Source: Triglochin maritima
Taxonomy: Eukaryota > Streptophyta > Magnoliopsida > Alismatales > Juncaginaceae
Assembly (NCBI GenBank): GCA_963682175.1
Contig: OY821779.1
Span: 4,352,501-4,416,500, forward strand
Reading direction: 5' to 3'
Length of the DNA stretch: 64,000 nucleotides
Part shown: one piece after another, positions 32,194-44,788 of the stretch
How the letters are laid out: each line of letters starts with the position of its first letter
How positions within the stretch are numbered: position 1 is the first letter of the stretch
Made by a program: the position numbers and the translations under genes
Notes under the pieces: model-generated
What the model was told of the DNA's origin: nothing
Seen by the model: the letters and a program-made list of their open reading frames with translations, nothing else
Databases searched by the model: none

Positions 32194-34815
32194 ACATGGC
32201 CTAAGGTGTAGGTGTAATGATTTGGACCCAAAACATGTGATGCATCGACTAGCCCATGGTCCATGTGTTTATCTATGGTGCCGGCGTCAATTATTTCTTC
32301 CTTAAAATGCTATTTTTGTTTTTGAGTGCAGATATTTAATTTTTTAGGAGATTTAAAATTATTTGGAATGTTATGTGAGAGGGGTATTCTTTAGAAAAAG
32401 GGGGAAAATAACTATAATGTGCAAAAACGAAGACAGAGAGAGGAATCAAAGTATTGCATATCAGAAAGTACAAGGAAGTTATTGGTTTAACTGTTTTTTA
32501 CTTATAATCCAAGGAGCAATCCGAGATTTACCTTAAAAATCTAAAAAACAATACGTTGAAAATTTCATCTAATCTAATCGTACAGGTAAACAGGGGAAAT
32601 CGACTATATCTCATTGCTGCCTCCGAAATTAATGAGAAAAAAATAACTACACACGTAAAAAGAACACCAAGGGGACAGAAGTAGGGTGCCATTTTGCGTA
32701 CTCGTCGTATAATAGTAATCAGTCATCACTGATGAGTGTCTCCACACACGAAATTTTGATAATAACATTTACATTGGTAGAGAATAATCTCACGTTAGAA
32801 GACTTATGGACTTTCTCTTGTGACATGAGTTGTAAGATCTGATTGCTCATGAGTCATGACTATTGATTTTGAGTTAGATAATTATACTTTAATATGATAT
32901 CATAGCCAAAAAGACCCAACAACCAGCTATTCATCCACTCATGTTGTTCATGTGTAGACATTGAGAAAAAATAATCGCAGTTACGTATGCGAGAGAGTGT
33001 TGAGAAATAGTTTTACATTAAATGATTTATGGATTTTCTATTGAATTATAAGATGTATAATCCCTTTACTTATTACCAATAAATTTTTGGTTTGAAGATC
33101 GATCTTCAGTTTTTATGGGTTTTTTTGTGTGCAAATTCTCATGTCACAAATCAATCTTCATTAGCATAGCCCATAACCAAGTCCAAAGGTCCTGTAATGC
33201 ATGTTTGCTCAAGAATCCAACGAAGAAAATTCCATGTTAGCCACTGCAAGATTTCAATTATTACCATCACATGTCTGAGATAATGAGGCCCTAATAGAAT
33301 TAGCACTGCATGGAATCAGTCACTACTCATGTCATGTAGACAGGATGGTTCTTTCTTATGTGTATTATTTATTATTTTTCAAATGCAGAAAATCAGATGC
33401 AGTAGGTCCAGAGGCAGAGGACTGCATCTCAGGAGATGTCATATCTCAGACTGCAACCTTCTCTCATGAGCTTAGCTGGAAAATGGTGGAATCACAATAT
33501 CACACCTCCAAAGTGCCACTCTTTTGATGTCTAGGCCTCTTGGATCTGGTAGATAAAACATGTGGTCAACTGATTTCCTTCAACATTGGACTTTGTTCTA
33601 AAGATCACCTTAAACGGTTTTAATCAGTCATAAAATGTGAAACTTGGATAGAGAAGTCATGAGCAAATAAAGACATTGCTGACTTGGATAGAAAAGGATA
33701 TCTTTTCATGGACAAGTCATGTGCAAGAAAACTCAGCCGAAGGCCTTTACTGTGGCATCTCTATACCTTGCATCCACAAGAATCTCAACTAATTGAGATT
33801 TGAGAAGACTATTTCCATCTTCAAAAACCACACCCTTGAAGCCAAAGCCATGGCAGTGCCACATGCAACAGGCGATCTTCTTGGATTTCAGTTAATTACC
33901 TGCATACATCAGTTTATCATAAATTCCTCGTTCCCTTATATTTTAATCTTCCTTTAATTCGATTGTTTATAGATTTTGATCATTAAATTTCAACCAATTT
34001 ACAATTCCTACTGTCTTTTCAGCAAGAGCCAATTGGTGTAATCATAGTAGCTCGTAAATTTGCGAAGGCAGCTGCAAAAGGGCAACAACACTTTGGTTTT
34101 GAAAGTAATATTCCCTTCGGCGTTGATGATAACAAGGCTGTGAACATATGATTGACTGCTCAATGTCTGCTCTGCCCACTCACTTTTCACTTTTTCCTCC
34201 ATGAAATCTGTGGGGAGATACCAAACTTTCCGAGTCACAATGCCCCATCATGACTAACCACCCCAGTATTTCAAGGCCTACACATGTCGATCATTAAAGG
34301 CCCATTTTTGGACGACCTGCTTTCCTCACCCAAGTGGGCCCATAGCCCAGAATAATAATACAACTCCTGCTTTTTGCCTTTATACAAGCCTTCCTTCCAC
34401 GTGTGGAAAAAACATGGTTCTTTCAAGAATCATAAAAAAAATGTTTTTTACGACTAACGTCGAGCATTCGAGCCCAGGACAAATTCCCAAGATACGAAAA
34501 TAAGATAACAGGCTACAAAACACTGGCACATGGAAAGATGGCGCAGTAGAGTTTTGAGAAGATCAGATTGCTTTATTCCCGCATAAAAACAGAACATAAC
34601 TGGAAAGATACATTTTGAAACAATAAAAAAAAACAAAAAAAAAAACCCACAACAAAACGAATGCACCAGTGCTGCTCTTACACCAAAATGCCTCCAACAT
34701 CAGGATTCAAAATTCCCTCTCAATCCAAACACCAACATTCATCGGCACTGAACCAAAAAATGTTGGACACGAACAGAACAAGAACACAACTGAATTGAAC
34801 TGAACAAATTCAGCT
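32194..34815. other. Intergenic, no confident gene
   Basis: Mostly AT-rich. Two weakly coding-like patches are unassigned: a 60-codon plus-strand frame at 33345-33527 and a 76-codon minus-strand frame at 34008-34238 (with VWYLPTDFMEEKVKSEW). Neither has a recognised family. The last 150 bp probably hold the 3' UTR of the AAA-ATPase gene. Confidence 0.4.
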
Positions 34816-36399
34816 TTAGCTTTCCACTGTCTGTTCCTCATCCTCATTGGCATTGCAATCAATAGCCTTCCCACCTTCCTCCTTTGGGCTCTCCAGTGCT
34901 CTCTTCTCCTGCTCCTCTTCTTCCACGAACACGCCCGGCCGCTTCTCCCACAGCACAATTGGCTTCTTTTTCTTCTTCTTCTCGACCCGCACTTTCAAAA
35001 CCTCCAGCAACTCCTTCATCGCGTCGCACCTCTTCTTCCTCCGGTTCTTTATAAGAATCTCGCTAACGTCGGCCGGAGTAATCTCGGCCGCCCCAATCAA
35101 CTCTTCCAACTCCCTCAACACCTCACCCTCCTCCTCATCACCACCACCACTTGCATTGTCCTCCCACCCCAAGTAATTTTTCATAAGAATCTTCAACGCC
35201 GGAAACGAGCAATGGCTCATGAAGATATGCATATCCATCCGTCCGGACCGCAGCAACGCTGGATCAATCTTCTCGATATGATTAGTCGTGAAAACAAAAA
35301 TCCTCTCACTCCCGCAGCACGACCACAATCCATCAGTGAAATTCAGCAATCCGGACAGCGTAATCGACTTCGCTGCTCCGTCACCGGTCCCGACACGATC
35401 CTCCACGCCAGCCGGATCACCACCACCACCCATCAAACCCCCACCACAATGCAAGTACTCCTTCCGCTCACCCCCACACCCAACCCGATTGCTCAAATTA
35501 ATCGAGCAATCGATATCCTCAATAACAATAATCGACTTCGACGTCGTCTTCATCAGCAACTTCCTCAGCTCCGAATTAGTATGGACCTCGGTTAGCTCCA
35601 AATCGTATATATCGTACCCTAAAAAATTCGCCATCGCCGCGATCATACTCGACTTTCCCGTCCCGGGAGGACCGTAAAGCAAATACCCTCTCTTCCAAGC
35701 CCGTCCAGTCCTCTCGTAAAACTCCTTTCCGGCGGCGAAGTCGTTCAAATCGGTCACGATCATGTTCTTCCTGTCGGGGTCCATCGCGAGGGTTTCGAAC
35801 GTGCTCGGGTGCTTAAACGGCACGCTCTCCCACGGATGCCCCCGTCCGTCCAACGACCCACCGCGGGAGTTGGTGTACAGCAACCGATCCTGATTCCTCC
35901 GTCGGACCTCGTCGGCCTTCGCCATGATGTGGTCGAGATAATCGTTTAGAACGACGAGTTTGTCTTTTTTCCTGATTCGGAGAGTGAAGGCGCGCTTCTC
36001 ATCGGGGAGAGGCCGCCAGGAGAAGGTGTTCTGGCGCTGGGCGACGACGTGCTCCCAGATGGCGGTGGCGCCGCGGAAGGTGTCGGTGAGCCGGTCGTTG
36101 TTGGCCAGCCCGAAGGTGAACCCGGAGGAGTTGAGAGCCCGGGTGAGGCTAAGGCGGGTGCCGGAGACGGAGGCGGAAGAGCTCAGGTAGAGCTGGACGG
36201 CGTTGTAGAGTTCGTTGCTGCTGACGCCGTCGATCTCGGTGATGTCGAAGTAGCAGAAGGAGGAGAAGTGGGTGGAGAAGCGGTGGAGGAGTTTGGCCGA
36301 GGCGAAGCGGAGCTCCGGTGGGAACACGGCGTGGAGGAGGGACTGGAGGAAGGCCATTACCCCCATCAGGGATGCCACCCATCCTAGGACTTCTTTCAT
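34816..36399 (-). CDS. BCS1-type AAA-ATPase (plant AAA-ATPase At5g57480-like)
   Basis: 527 residues, one exon. An N-terminal hydrophobic segment (about residues 7-28) is the membrane anchor, followed by the plant AAA_assoc region (about 30-130) typical of BCS1-like ATPases. The AAA core has Walker A GPPGTGKSS (243-251), Walker B IIVIEDIDCS (290-299), sensor FTTNH (about 370-374) and the arginine-finger region ALLRSGRMD (381-389). The Gly-rich insert at about 308-342 is usual in the family. The Lys/Glu-rich tail after residue 470 is low complexity. Relatives localise to mitochondria or ER and act in stress and cell-death responses; substrates are unknown. Most family members are intronless like this one. 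A TATA box lies about 175 bp upstream. Confidence 0.93.
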   Translation of the reverse strand: MKEVLGWVASLMGVMAFLQSLLHAVFPPELRFASAKLLHRFSTHFSSFCYFDITEIDGVSSNELYNAVQLYLSSSASVSGTRLSLTRALNSSGFTFGLANNDRLTDTFRGATAIWEHVVAQRQNTFSWRPLPDEKRAFTLRIRKKDKLVVLNDYLDHIMAKADEVRRRNQDRLLYTNSRGGSLDGRGHPWESVPFKHPSTFETLAMDPDRKNMIVTDLNDFAAGKEFYERTGRAWKRGYLLYGPPGTGKSSMIAAMANFLGYDIYDLELTEVHTNSELRKLLMKTTSKSIIVIEDIDCSINLSNRVGCGGERKEYLHCGGGLMGGGGDPAGVEDRVGTGDGAAKSITLSGLLNFTDGLWSCCGSERIFVFTTNHIEKIDPALLRSGRMDMHIFMSHCSFPALKILMKNYLGWEDNASGGGDEEEGEVLRELEELIGAAEITPADVSEILIKNRRKKRCDAMKELLEVLKVRVEKKKKKKPIVLWEKRPGVFVEEEEQEKRALESPKEEGGKAIDCNANEDEEQTVES

Positions 36400-36572
36400 T
36401 TTGGGTTTTGGAACTGAAATGCAATGGGTTATGGTATATGGGGTGTTTGGGTTTGGACTTTGTTGGAGTCTGTCTAGTCGGGCTATGTTTGGGAGGGTGG
36501 ATTGGGTTTTGTTTTTAAATAAGGGAAAGACAGAGAGGAATGGATGGATTTAATGGGACTGGGGGTTGGTGG

Positions 36573-36582
36573 TTATATATAA
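36573..36582 (-). promoter_or_regulatory. TATA box of the AAA-ATPase gene
   Basis: The minus strand reads CTCTTATATATAACCACC. The site is 174-183 bases upstream of the ATG at 36399, implying a leader of roughly 140-150 bases. Confidence 0.55.
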
Positions 36583-37588
36583 GAGTCCGATTTTTTTTGT
36601 TTTTTTAAATCTTTGAGATATCTACCTCAATGACTTTTTAGCCTTTTATCCCAAGAATGAAAGTGAGATCTAACCACGGTAGGATGATCTACCTAATTGT
36701 TAAAGTTAAAACTTTCCATAATCAAAATAAAATTTAGGTTTTTTCCTTTTTTTATATAATTGATTTGGTTGATTTTAGTTATAACCTCTTTTTGTTTAAG
36801 AATGTCGTCGGACCACGGAATATGAAAATAGATAGAAAACTACAAATCAGGTTTATTTTATTAGTGATAGCCGATAGGATTAGTTTCAATTATTAACGTA
36901 TATTGGTGATTATATATTTATGTCACCGATGAGTTAGCTGTTAAAGGAGGTGGAATTGAATTTCCATCCTAATCTAATCCAACTAGTTTCTAGTTGTTGT
37001 TGTTGTTCCAATTGAGAAAACTACGAATGAAATTTATGAATTTCAAGATAATTAATATTTTAGCTTTACCACATACCACAAGAGATGTTAGCTTTTATGT
37101 TATGTTTTTATGACAGATATGTTTGCATGTGGGGTGCAGAGGAAAGATGAGAAAAGCAAGGCAACAGAGAATAATATATGCATGCAGGAAGAGAAGAAGG
37201 TGGTGTAGTACTGAACAGATGAAAACAACTCGGATGGAGTCTCCAAGACTTCTAACCCTGAATAAAACACGACACCACAGGACCGAGTCTGTTTTGGCTG
37301 TGCCCGATGTGGGATGGCATTGGATTGGGTCTCGTCTGCCTGTTTTGAGAAGGATATCGTGATATCTTTCCGATATGAACATAATCTTTTCTCCAGGATT
37401 GTGCTCGACTGTGATTGTGGGACATCAAATCTTTGGATTTGGGCATTAATTGCTGCGGTTTTGTTTTGTGTCTTGCATTTAATCTATTTTGCTTTTGCGA
37501 GGTACTTGACCACATGTTTGCACTTTACAGCAAGCACGCTTGATCAAGTTGGAATAATAACACGTGGCAAAGTATAAGTGGAACCTAT
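36583..37588. other. Intergenic, no gene seen
   Basis: AT-rich to 37120. The more balanced segment 37123-37577 contains frames of 79-95 codons on both strands, none with a recognisable family. Confidence 0.45.
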
Positions 37589-37924
37589 TTACAAAATGAG
37601 CCGTGATAGACGGACGCGCGCGTCACGGACGCGCCTTACGTGGATATGTACAGCTCAGATATTTTTCTTTGAGTCAGCGTCCAGTCAGCGAAATTTCTAT
37701 TCGTGTGTTTTGGTCTTTTTAAAAAACGTCGGTTCTTTAAGTTGAACGATTCATTTCCCAATACACAGATAAGACAGTGTGCAGACCCTAGGACATCGTG
37801 CAGTCTCATTATTCGTGCAGATCTCACACTTATCATAATAAAATATTTGTTTTTAAGTTTTACGTTGGATCAACTTAATTTGTCTAGCTTACTTTATGTG
37901 TGTGTGCAGTTTACATTATGTGTT

Positions 37925-38520
37925 TGTCCTGTTTACGTTATGTGTATGTCCGGCATAAGTGTATATTGTTGTACGGAATAAGTGTATTTGCTGTCCGGAA
38001 TAAGTGTATTTGTTGTCCGGTTTAAGAATAAAGTGTGTCCAGAAACAGAACATAAAGTTTGTCCGGAATAAGTTGATTTGTTGTCCGGAATAAGTGTATT
38101 TGCTGTCCGGAATAAGTGTATTTGCAGTCCGGAATAAGTGTAGTTGTCCAGAATAAGAAGAAAGTGTATCCAGAAACGGAACAGAAAGTTTGTCCGGAAT
38201 AAGTGTATTTGCTGTCCGGAATAAGTGTATTTGCTGTCCGGAATAAGTGTAGTTGTCCAGAATAAGAAGAAAGTGTGTCCAGAAACGGAACAGAAAGTTT
38301 GTCCGGAATAAGTGTATTTGCTGTCCGGAATAAGTGTATTTGTTGTCCGGACTAAGTGTATTTGTTGTCCGGTTTAAGAATAAAGTGTGTCCAGAAACGG
38401 AACATAAAGTTTGTCCGGAATAAGTTGATTTGTTGTCCGGAATAAGTGTATTTGCTGTCCGGAATCGGAATAAGTGTATTTGTTGTACGGAATAAGTGTA
38501 TTTGCAGTCCGGAATAATAT
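37925..38520. repeat. 22-bp minisatellite array of MULE-2
   Basis: About 25 units of TGTCCGGAATAAGTGTATTT plus two bases, broken by longer spacers (AGAAGAAAGTGTGTCCAGAAACGGAACA). A 227-codon minus-strand frame (37916-38599) is just this repeat translated. Confidence 0.92.
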
Positions 38521-39008
38521 ATGGCTTCATTATTGTCGGAATAAACGAATCAATATATGGAATGCAATAATATGATGTCGAAACTCCGCCCCCTGCCACC
38601 CCCGCACAAACTCAACAAACCTCCCACTGTATATTTTACCCCACAAGAATTACGTTTAGGAAAAAAATAGCATCTCAGATTTCCTGTTTATGTAGAACAT
38701 CGGGAAGTCTTCGCACCGTCCCATTCACGCTGCTTACGTTGTGAAGAATCCTGGGAGTCGGCATCAGACGCTTCTTCGACCTAATATCTTGCTCGAAATG
38801 GTGATTTATTCTGGAGAGAAAGAATGAAGAAGAAAGAAAGAGTGTCATCATATTTGTATTTGGGTGGAGAGAGAGAACGTGCTGAGTTGAAACACATTTA
38901 ATGTGATTTGAGTGGACATCAGGAAGAAAAAACAAAAAAACATTCATGCTTTGGCCACGTAAGGGCTGACATGGATGTCCACGTAGAGCGCGTCCGTGAC
39001 GCGCTGCG

Positions 39009-41129
39009 TGTAGGATTTCATGTTTAGTTATACATATATATTTTCGAAATTTTTATGTATAATAAGGATCAATTACAATTTTCTTTGATTTATTTCATGC
39101 ATGCATCGGTTTGTTTTAACATCTAGTTTCAAAACTCTATTAAAACAAACAAGGGCTCCGAAATTCATACCTAGAAGTTATCAAAAACTTCTTGAAGATT
39201 CAGAGACGTTGGGGATGCTTCTCGCCGCGCCGGATGCCTCCGAGTGTTCACCGAAACCCTAAACAAAGTTGGAGAAAGGAGCTAGCCAATCGATCTCCAA
39301 ACAAACTTAGAATCTAGCTACAAACCCCTTCCTTAGCCTCTGAGATTTCTCCTTCCAAAGACTTAGAAAACTAAGAGAATTTTGGTGGGATTTTGTGGTG
39401 AATTAAGAGAGAAAATAATTATTGAATTGTGTGTCACAATTAGGGAGAATAAGGACATATTTATAGGTTCCAATCTTACTCTTAATCATGACTATTCTTA
39501 AGCCACGGTTTTATGACAATTTCTCTCACAAATTAATTCCATAATGCATTATATGCACCCACAAAACGTTTGACCAAATTTGGAGCTAATCCAACCATCG
39601 ATCAAATTAATCTCTTAATAATCAAAGGCAGAAAATCGACCGCTGTTCGGTTTACCGAGTCCCACTCGGTTAACCGAATTTGTCACGATCGTTTAACCGA
39701 GTACGTGACGGATGACCGAATCTTAAGGGGAAAAATTCTCCTTAACCGATCGGACCCATTCACGTGTAAGACCGAGTGCTATTCGGTTAACCGAAAATAT
39801 CGGAACTTGACATTGTTCGGTCGACCGTTTCTGGTTCGGTATACCGTACCAAAGCTCTAGGCACTTTGGTCAAGTTCGGTCAATCAATTACGATTATCCG
39901 TTCCACGTTCGGTTGACCGATTCATAGATCCTTCGGTCGACCGAACCTTAACGGATTACCGAACTTCTACCCGATTTTGCCTATTTCAAATTTTGGATTT
40001 ATTTCCAACAAAATTTGAGCTTAAGGGGGTTTTAGCAAATTCACAACTTATGCAATGTATTATCCTATGCAACAATAAATTATTGCACCCCATAATATAT
40101 GCATCTCATATGAATTTATCATGACTCTAATTATGTTTATATACAACATAATTGATTTTACTTGTTCACCACATGTGTCATATTTTCTATAAGAAACCCG
40201 ACACATCATATGAACCAAAAATCAAGCTTCTTGTTTCACGGTTTTTGTGGTGTAACCTATGGGAGGATCTAAAATAAGTTGGCAGTGATATTAAGAGCTT
40301 AATATCACAAGCTATAAGCGGTATCTAGCTACACATTATAGCTCCCAATTAGTTAGATGTCTTAATTCCACTCGAACCAAAACCCGATCCATTTAGTGAT
40401 GGAGTGCACCACTTGTGTCCGTCCATTGCCTCATGATATTAAGAATACACACAAAGTAGTATTGTGTCATCTTTGTATTAGTATTCATTTCTTGATCTGT
40501 TTAAGTTAGTTATAAATATGTGACTTAACTCAAATCACATTGTGCACATTATAACTTTGCTTTATCAAGGGGCCCACTAATATCATCACTCAATTAAGAG
40601 GGGCAATGATAATCTTTTGACTAACTATCTTCTCCAACAAAAGTTGTACTTAACCAACCAATGCCTTTACACTACACTTATCGATAGTTCAAGACACTGA
40701 TCTAATTAAGTATTCCTTAAGTGATGAGATATAAGTCTCATATCGAAGGACCAAAGACACAGTAAAATATTAATGACACAGAAACACATTTCTATAATAT
40801 TTTACTTATTAGGTCTATTCAGTATACAAAAGTAATATTTTTCTCTTTTGCATACCCGTGTTGTCACTCACTTGTAGAGCTACAATGATCTATGACCAAA
40901 CACGACAATCTTAACCCGGTAATTAATGTCCCATGTTAATTACCATGATTGCGAATATCTTTTGTTTTATGTAAACCAATATCTTTTAGAGCTCTACGGT
41001 TAAGGACCAAGAGCCTCTTCCTTAACACTTCTAAAAGACGAATAACATAAATAAGGAACAAAATAATTTCTAATTCAATTCATAATAATTGACATTTAAA
41101 AGTAAAACTTTCAGAACACATTTCCTTCA
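39009..41129 (-). mobile_element. 2.1-kb solo LTR (Copia-like) inside the MULE-2 terminus
   Basis: Starts TGTAGGATTTC and ends TTTCCTTCA on the plus strand, with a perfect duplication CTGCG at 39004-39008 and 41130-41134. A minus-strand CCTATAAATATG (about 39460) is a good TATA box, setting the orientation. A cluster of GGTTAACCG and GGTCGACCG palindromes lies at 39640-39960. No primer-binding site, purine tract or pol sequence, hence solo. Confidence 0.85.
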
Positions 41130-41160
41130 CTGCGTTCATAAAACATTTCTCTTGCAAAAT

Positions 41161-42003
41161 TTGCAAAACCACGAAAGTTAATTTTTTTATTACAACTGCT
41201 ATTGCTGACTACTGAGAGTCTGAGAGAGTGTGTACATTTGAACAGGCAAGATATCCTTATTTAAAAGTAACCAGAAGCTAAGCATTGATGGCACAATGTA
41301 CATTTGAAACTTATCGATAAGAATCTCTGACACTGCCACAATAAATGAATCCTAAGTCCTAACAACACGGAGCAGAGGCAATTATCAGAAGTTATAAATT
41401 CCAAATTCTCATGATGTCTGTTTTTTTTAATATATGTTGGCAGTGATGATGGATTGAAGTACGCCTGGTTTTCTTGTCAACACTCATCACATCCATCTTC
41501 ATGCATAGCATTTATGAGCTGGTGACCAAAAGGACCTTTCAAATCAAATCAGGAAGATGATCTCACCACAATCCTCACAGGGACTATCCATCAGATTCTC
41601 CTCAAACATCATCACGCTTTTCTCCCAAGAATCCTTCTTGGTTTCCCATCCCATCCCATTTAACACATTGGACGCACGGAACTCATCAGATCATTATCAC
41701 CTACTGTAGTTTACTGTTCACACTTCATGTCTTATTTAACTTTGTAACATAGACCATTTCATATTGGAAAATGGGACATGTATTTGAATTTGTAACACGA
41801 TTCAACGTGGATATATCCGTCACCAAACAAAAAGAGTGAGTGATGGGCACCTCGTTTTTCCACAGATTATGTAACAATTTGTTTTAATGGTGGACCTAAA
41901 TTATGTTTGAGTTTTAGATAATGTGAAGAAGAAAAAACGTTTTGAAGTGCACAGTTAAAGAAAACACTGCCCTTAAAGTGTTCAGATTGTTTCATAAATA
42001 ATA
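41161..42003. other. No gene seen
   Basis: Intergenic sequence without recognisable coding or repeat structure. Confidence 0.5.
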
Positions 42004-42528
42004 GGGTTAATTACAGTTTGCCCCATCAACTATGTCTTGGTATCATTTTGTCCACCTGAACTTTCAAAGTTAACAGTTACTTCTCCTAAACTTTAATTTT
42101 ATAACACTTTGCCCTCCTAAACTTCAAAAACTCATTATTTAACACACATTCGACGTTTTTTTCCTAATTTTTTTGTTGTATCCTAATACACTCCTAAACA
42201 TATATTTACGTGAAAGTTTGGATCCAAACGGAGGTCGGATATGGTTGGAATTTTGGTTGGTTTGACACTCAATCCGACCCAAATTCCAACCTCCGTTTCG
42301 ATCCAAATTTTCACGTAAATATAGATTTAGGAGTGTAATTAGGGTACAACAAAAAAATTAGGAAAAAAAACGTCGAATGCGTGTTAAATAATGAGTTTTT
42401 GAAGTTCAGGGGGGGCAAAGCGTTACAAAATTAAAGTTCATGGGAGGTAACTAACTGTTAACTTTGAAAGCTTAGGGGCGCAAAATGATACCAATGTATA
42501 ATTCAGGAGGTCAAACTGTAATTAACCC
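42004..42528. mobile_element. MULE-type MITE, GGGTTAATTACA family, copy 2
   Basis: 525-bp foldback. The left end GGGTTAATTACAGTTTGCCC pairs with the complement of the right end, GGGTTAATTACAGTTTGACC, and the arms stay complementary for more than 200 bp. Flanks TAAATAATA and TACATAATA match at 8 of 9 bases. Same family as 13814-14226. Confidence 0.8.
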
Positions 42529-44529
42529 TACATAATATTCCAGTGTACTTCTTATGTCTTAGCATAATCTATGACTTCATTATTTCACATTTCAAATGGC
42601 CCCAACGTGATTATCCTCAGGTGTCCTGTACGGCTCAAGTTCCAGAGATTCTAGTTAAAGAAAGCAGGTTGATAATTTAAGATCAATCTTAAAGCATATA
42701 ATAAGCTATCATGACTCTTCGAAGCTTAACTCACTCACTTCCAAGCCATTTCTCTACAAACTAATAGCACCCTTAATGACATTTTGTAATCTTGCCAGTC
42801 CCTCGCCGTCCAAGAATTTTGGTGAAAGAACATAGTACTCGTAGCACGCATATGCCATCCATCTTATTGGGTTAAGGCATTATGTGATATTCACGTTGGG
42901 AGGTGCAATCTCGCATGGCTATTCGCAGCCCTACTTTGGATGCTAGCTTTTAAAATCTTTGGAGCCACTAAGGAGGCTACTTAAGGTCATTATATTTTTG
43001 TTTAAACTTTGATGATTATGGTGCAATGTGTAGGTGTAATATTCTATCTGAATCGATTTTGTTTGTGCTATGTTTTTTTATAATAATTTTGTTTGCGCTA
43101 TGTTGTGTGGGTGCAGAGAAGAGATTACAGACTGTACTCCACACGTAAGGTAAGGCCAAACCACACCTCGGGCTCTGTCCAATCAAGTCCCGTACAATCT
43201 ATTTGTCAAAATCTACACTCTACGGCCATAATCTTTTCCTAGGCGTTTTTGCCTTTTCAGACAAAAACAATTAGATGAATTCGAGGATGGAATAACTGCA
43301 AAGTTTAAGTACTGCCCCATCATAGTTTCTGTTTTTTTATTTTTACTTACTGTCAGTTTTTATTTTTATTTTTCAATTTTTACGTGACATATATAAATAA
43401 AAAAATTGAGAAAAGGTAAAAGAAACTTATTAAAATATTGATTTAATTTTTATATTATTGAATTTATACCGTTTTCGATTTTTAGTTGTTCACTCGCACA
43501 TAAGTATATATGTAAAGGGCACCTTCCTCGTACCCTTTTTGTGATTTTAAATTTTAAATCTAATGAAGTTTTACACAAAAATCCTCTAACATTATAAAAT
43601 GTAATGTTACATTCCAAAATAATTTTTATTTAGTTTTATAAAATACTCAACAAGTTTATTTAATTTATTTTTGAAAGAGACGTTCACATTGTTCTAAGAT
43701 CTTATATAGTGTTATTTTCTTTGGACTTAGCAGTAAAATTGTACTACATATTTTAAAAAATAATCTGTGCAAAAGACGGGACCAAGGCTAGTTTAAACAA
43801 AAAGTCAACTTCCTCCTCTCGAAATATTTATTACATGATATTAAAATAACATTTGTAGAAAATTTACAGAGAACACCGATGGGCGAAGACTGAGGTTATT
43901 CTCCTCTTGATTAACATCCTCCTGTTAAAGTATGGGCCTAGTCAAGTTTACGATCGACTTATTTTCCTGTGTAGGCCCGTTGGACCCAAAACTAATACAA
44001 TGGTTAGTTCACTACTCTGTCCTCTGTAAAATGTAATCTAGATTGTGATTAGATAACCTTACACATAAAGTTGTACTCAAATCCCTTTCATAACTACAAA
44101 ATGTATATTTCCCCCCCTTTGTGATACAAGTGAGATAAGATTTATATATTCTATCATTTGGAAGTGTATTTCACCTTTGTTTATGTTAGACTAACCACTG
44201 CGACAAACAATTGTTTAGCTTAACGTTAGCTAATTGTCAATGGTTGGTTCCAAAAATAGGAGGGTATTATCTGCATGTCGCATTGTTTAGTACCATGGAC
44301 CTCTTTATGACCAAGTGCATACCTTAAACGACTAAAATGTATGCAAAACCCGAGAGCAAAATTTGAAATCGAAGGGACCATGATTAATCAACCCGACTCC
44401 TTGGCATGATTAATCCAGATTCCGGTTGACTCTGAAGAGAAAGTTGTTTATGCGCGTTGAAGAATTTTCCGTTGAATTCCATGGTGTATACAAATTTTTC
44501 TTCGAGTTTTATCACTGTTTTTTTTGGAA
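42529..44529. other. Intergenic, no gene seen
   Basis: AT-rich, with scattered T and A runs. No frame of convincing length and no defined repeat. Confidence 0.5.
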
Positions 44530-44765
44530 AGCAACAGAAACCGATTTTTTCGGTCAACCGTCAATCATTCAGTCCACCGAAATGATTTTAACGGACGACC
44601 AAACCCCATTTCGGTCCACCGAAATTCGTAACTAGAATTACTAATTCGGACGACCCAAATTAGTTTGATTGACCATTCAACGTTCGCTCAAAGAAATCAC
44701 TGGAATTCTCGTTTTGATCGACCGAAACTAATTCGATTGTCCATTTTTGGCATCTCCCGTTGAAA
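44530..44765. repeat. Degenerate palindrome cluster, probable LTR fragment
   Basis: Several CGGTCnACCG and CGGnCGACC motifs, some reduced to CGGTCCACCGAA, spaced as in the LTRs elsewhere in the window. No termini found, so this is likely an eroded LTR piece. Confidence 0.45.
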
Positions 44766-44788
44766 TACCTTGTGCAAACATACACAAA

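Larger units (their letters stand above)
37598..41151. mobile_element. Second Mutator-like element (MULE-2), with nested solo LTR
   Basis: Flanks TTACAAAAT (37589-37597) and TTGCAAAAT (41152-41160) match at 8 of 9 bases. The termini begin GAGCCGTGATAGACGGACGC and, complemented, GAGAAATGTTTTATGAACGC; both then read GCGCGTCACGGACGCGC and end TACGTGGA, a good inverted repeat of about 47 bp. The right terminus is split by the solo LTR at 39009-41129. Without it the element is about 1.43 kb. It is homologous to MULE-1 through the termini and the block at 37660-37880, and it carries a related 22-bp minisatellite. No transposase. Confidence 0.8.

Noticed and set aside
35212..36387. Long plus-strand frames of 90-129 codons
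   Set aside because: Antisense shadows of the GC-rich AAA-ATPase coding sequence.
37916..38599. 227-codon minus-strand open frame
   Set aside because: It is the 22-bp minisatellite of MULE-2 read through. Because 22 is not a multiple of three, the array cycles through all frames and stays open when the unit lacks stops. No evidence of a protein.
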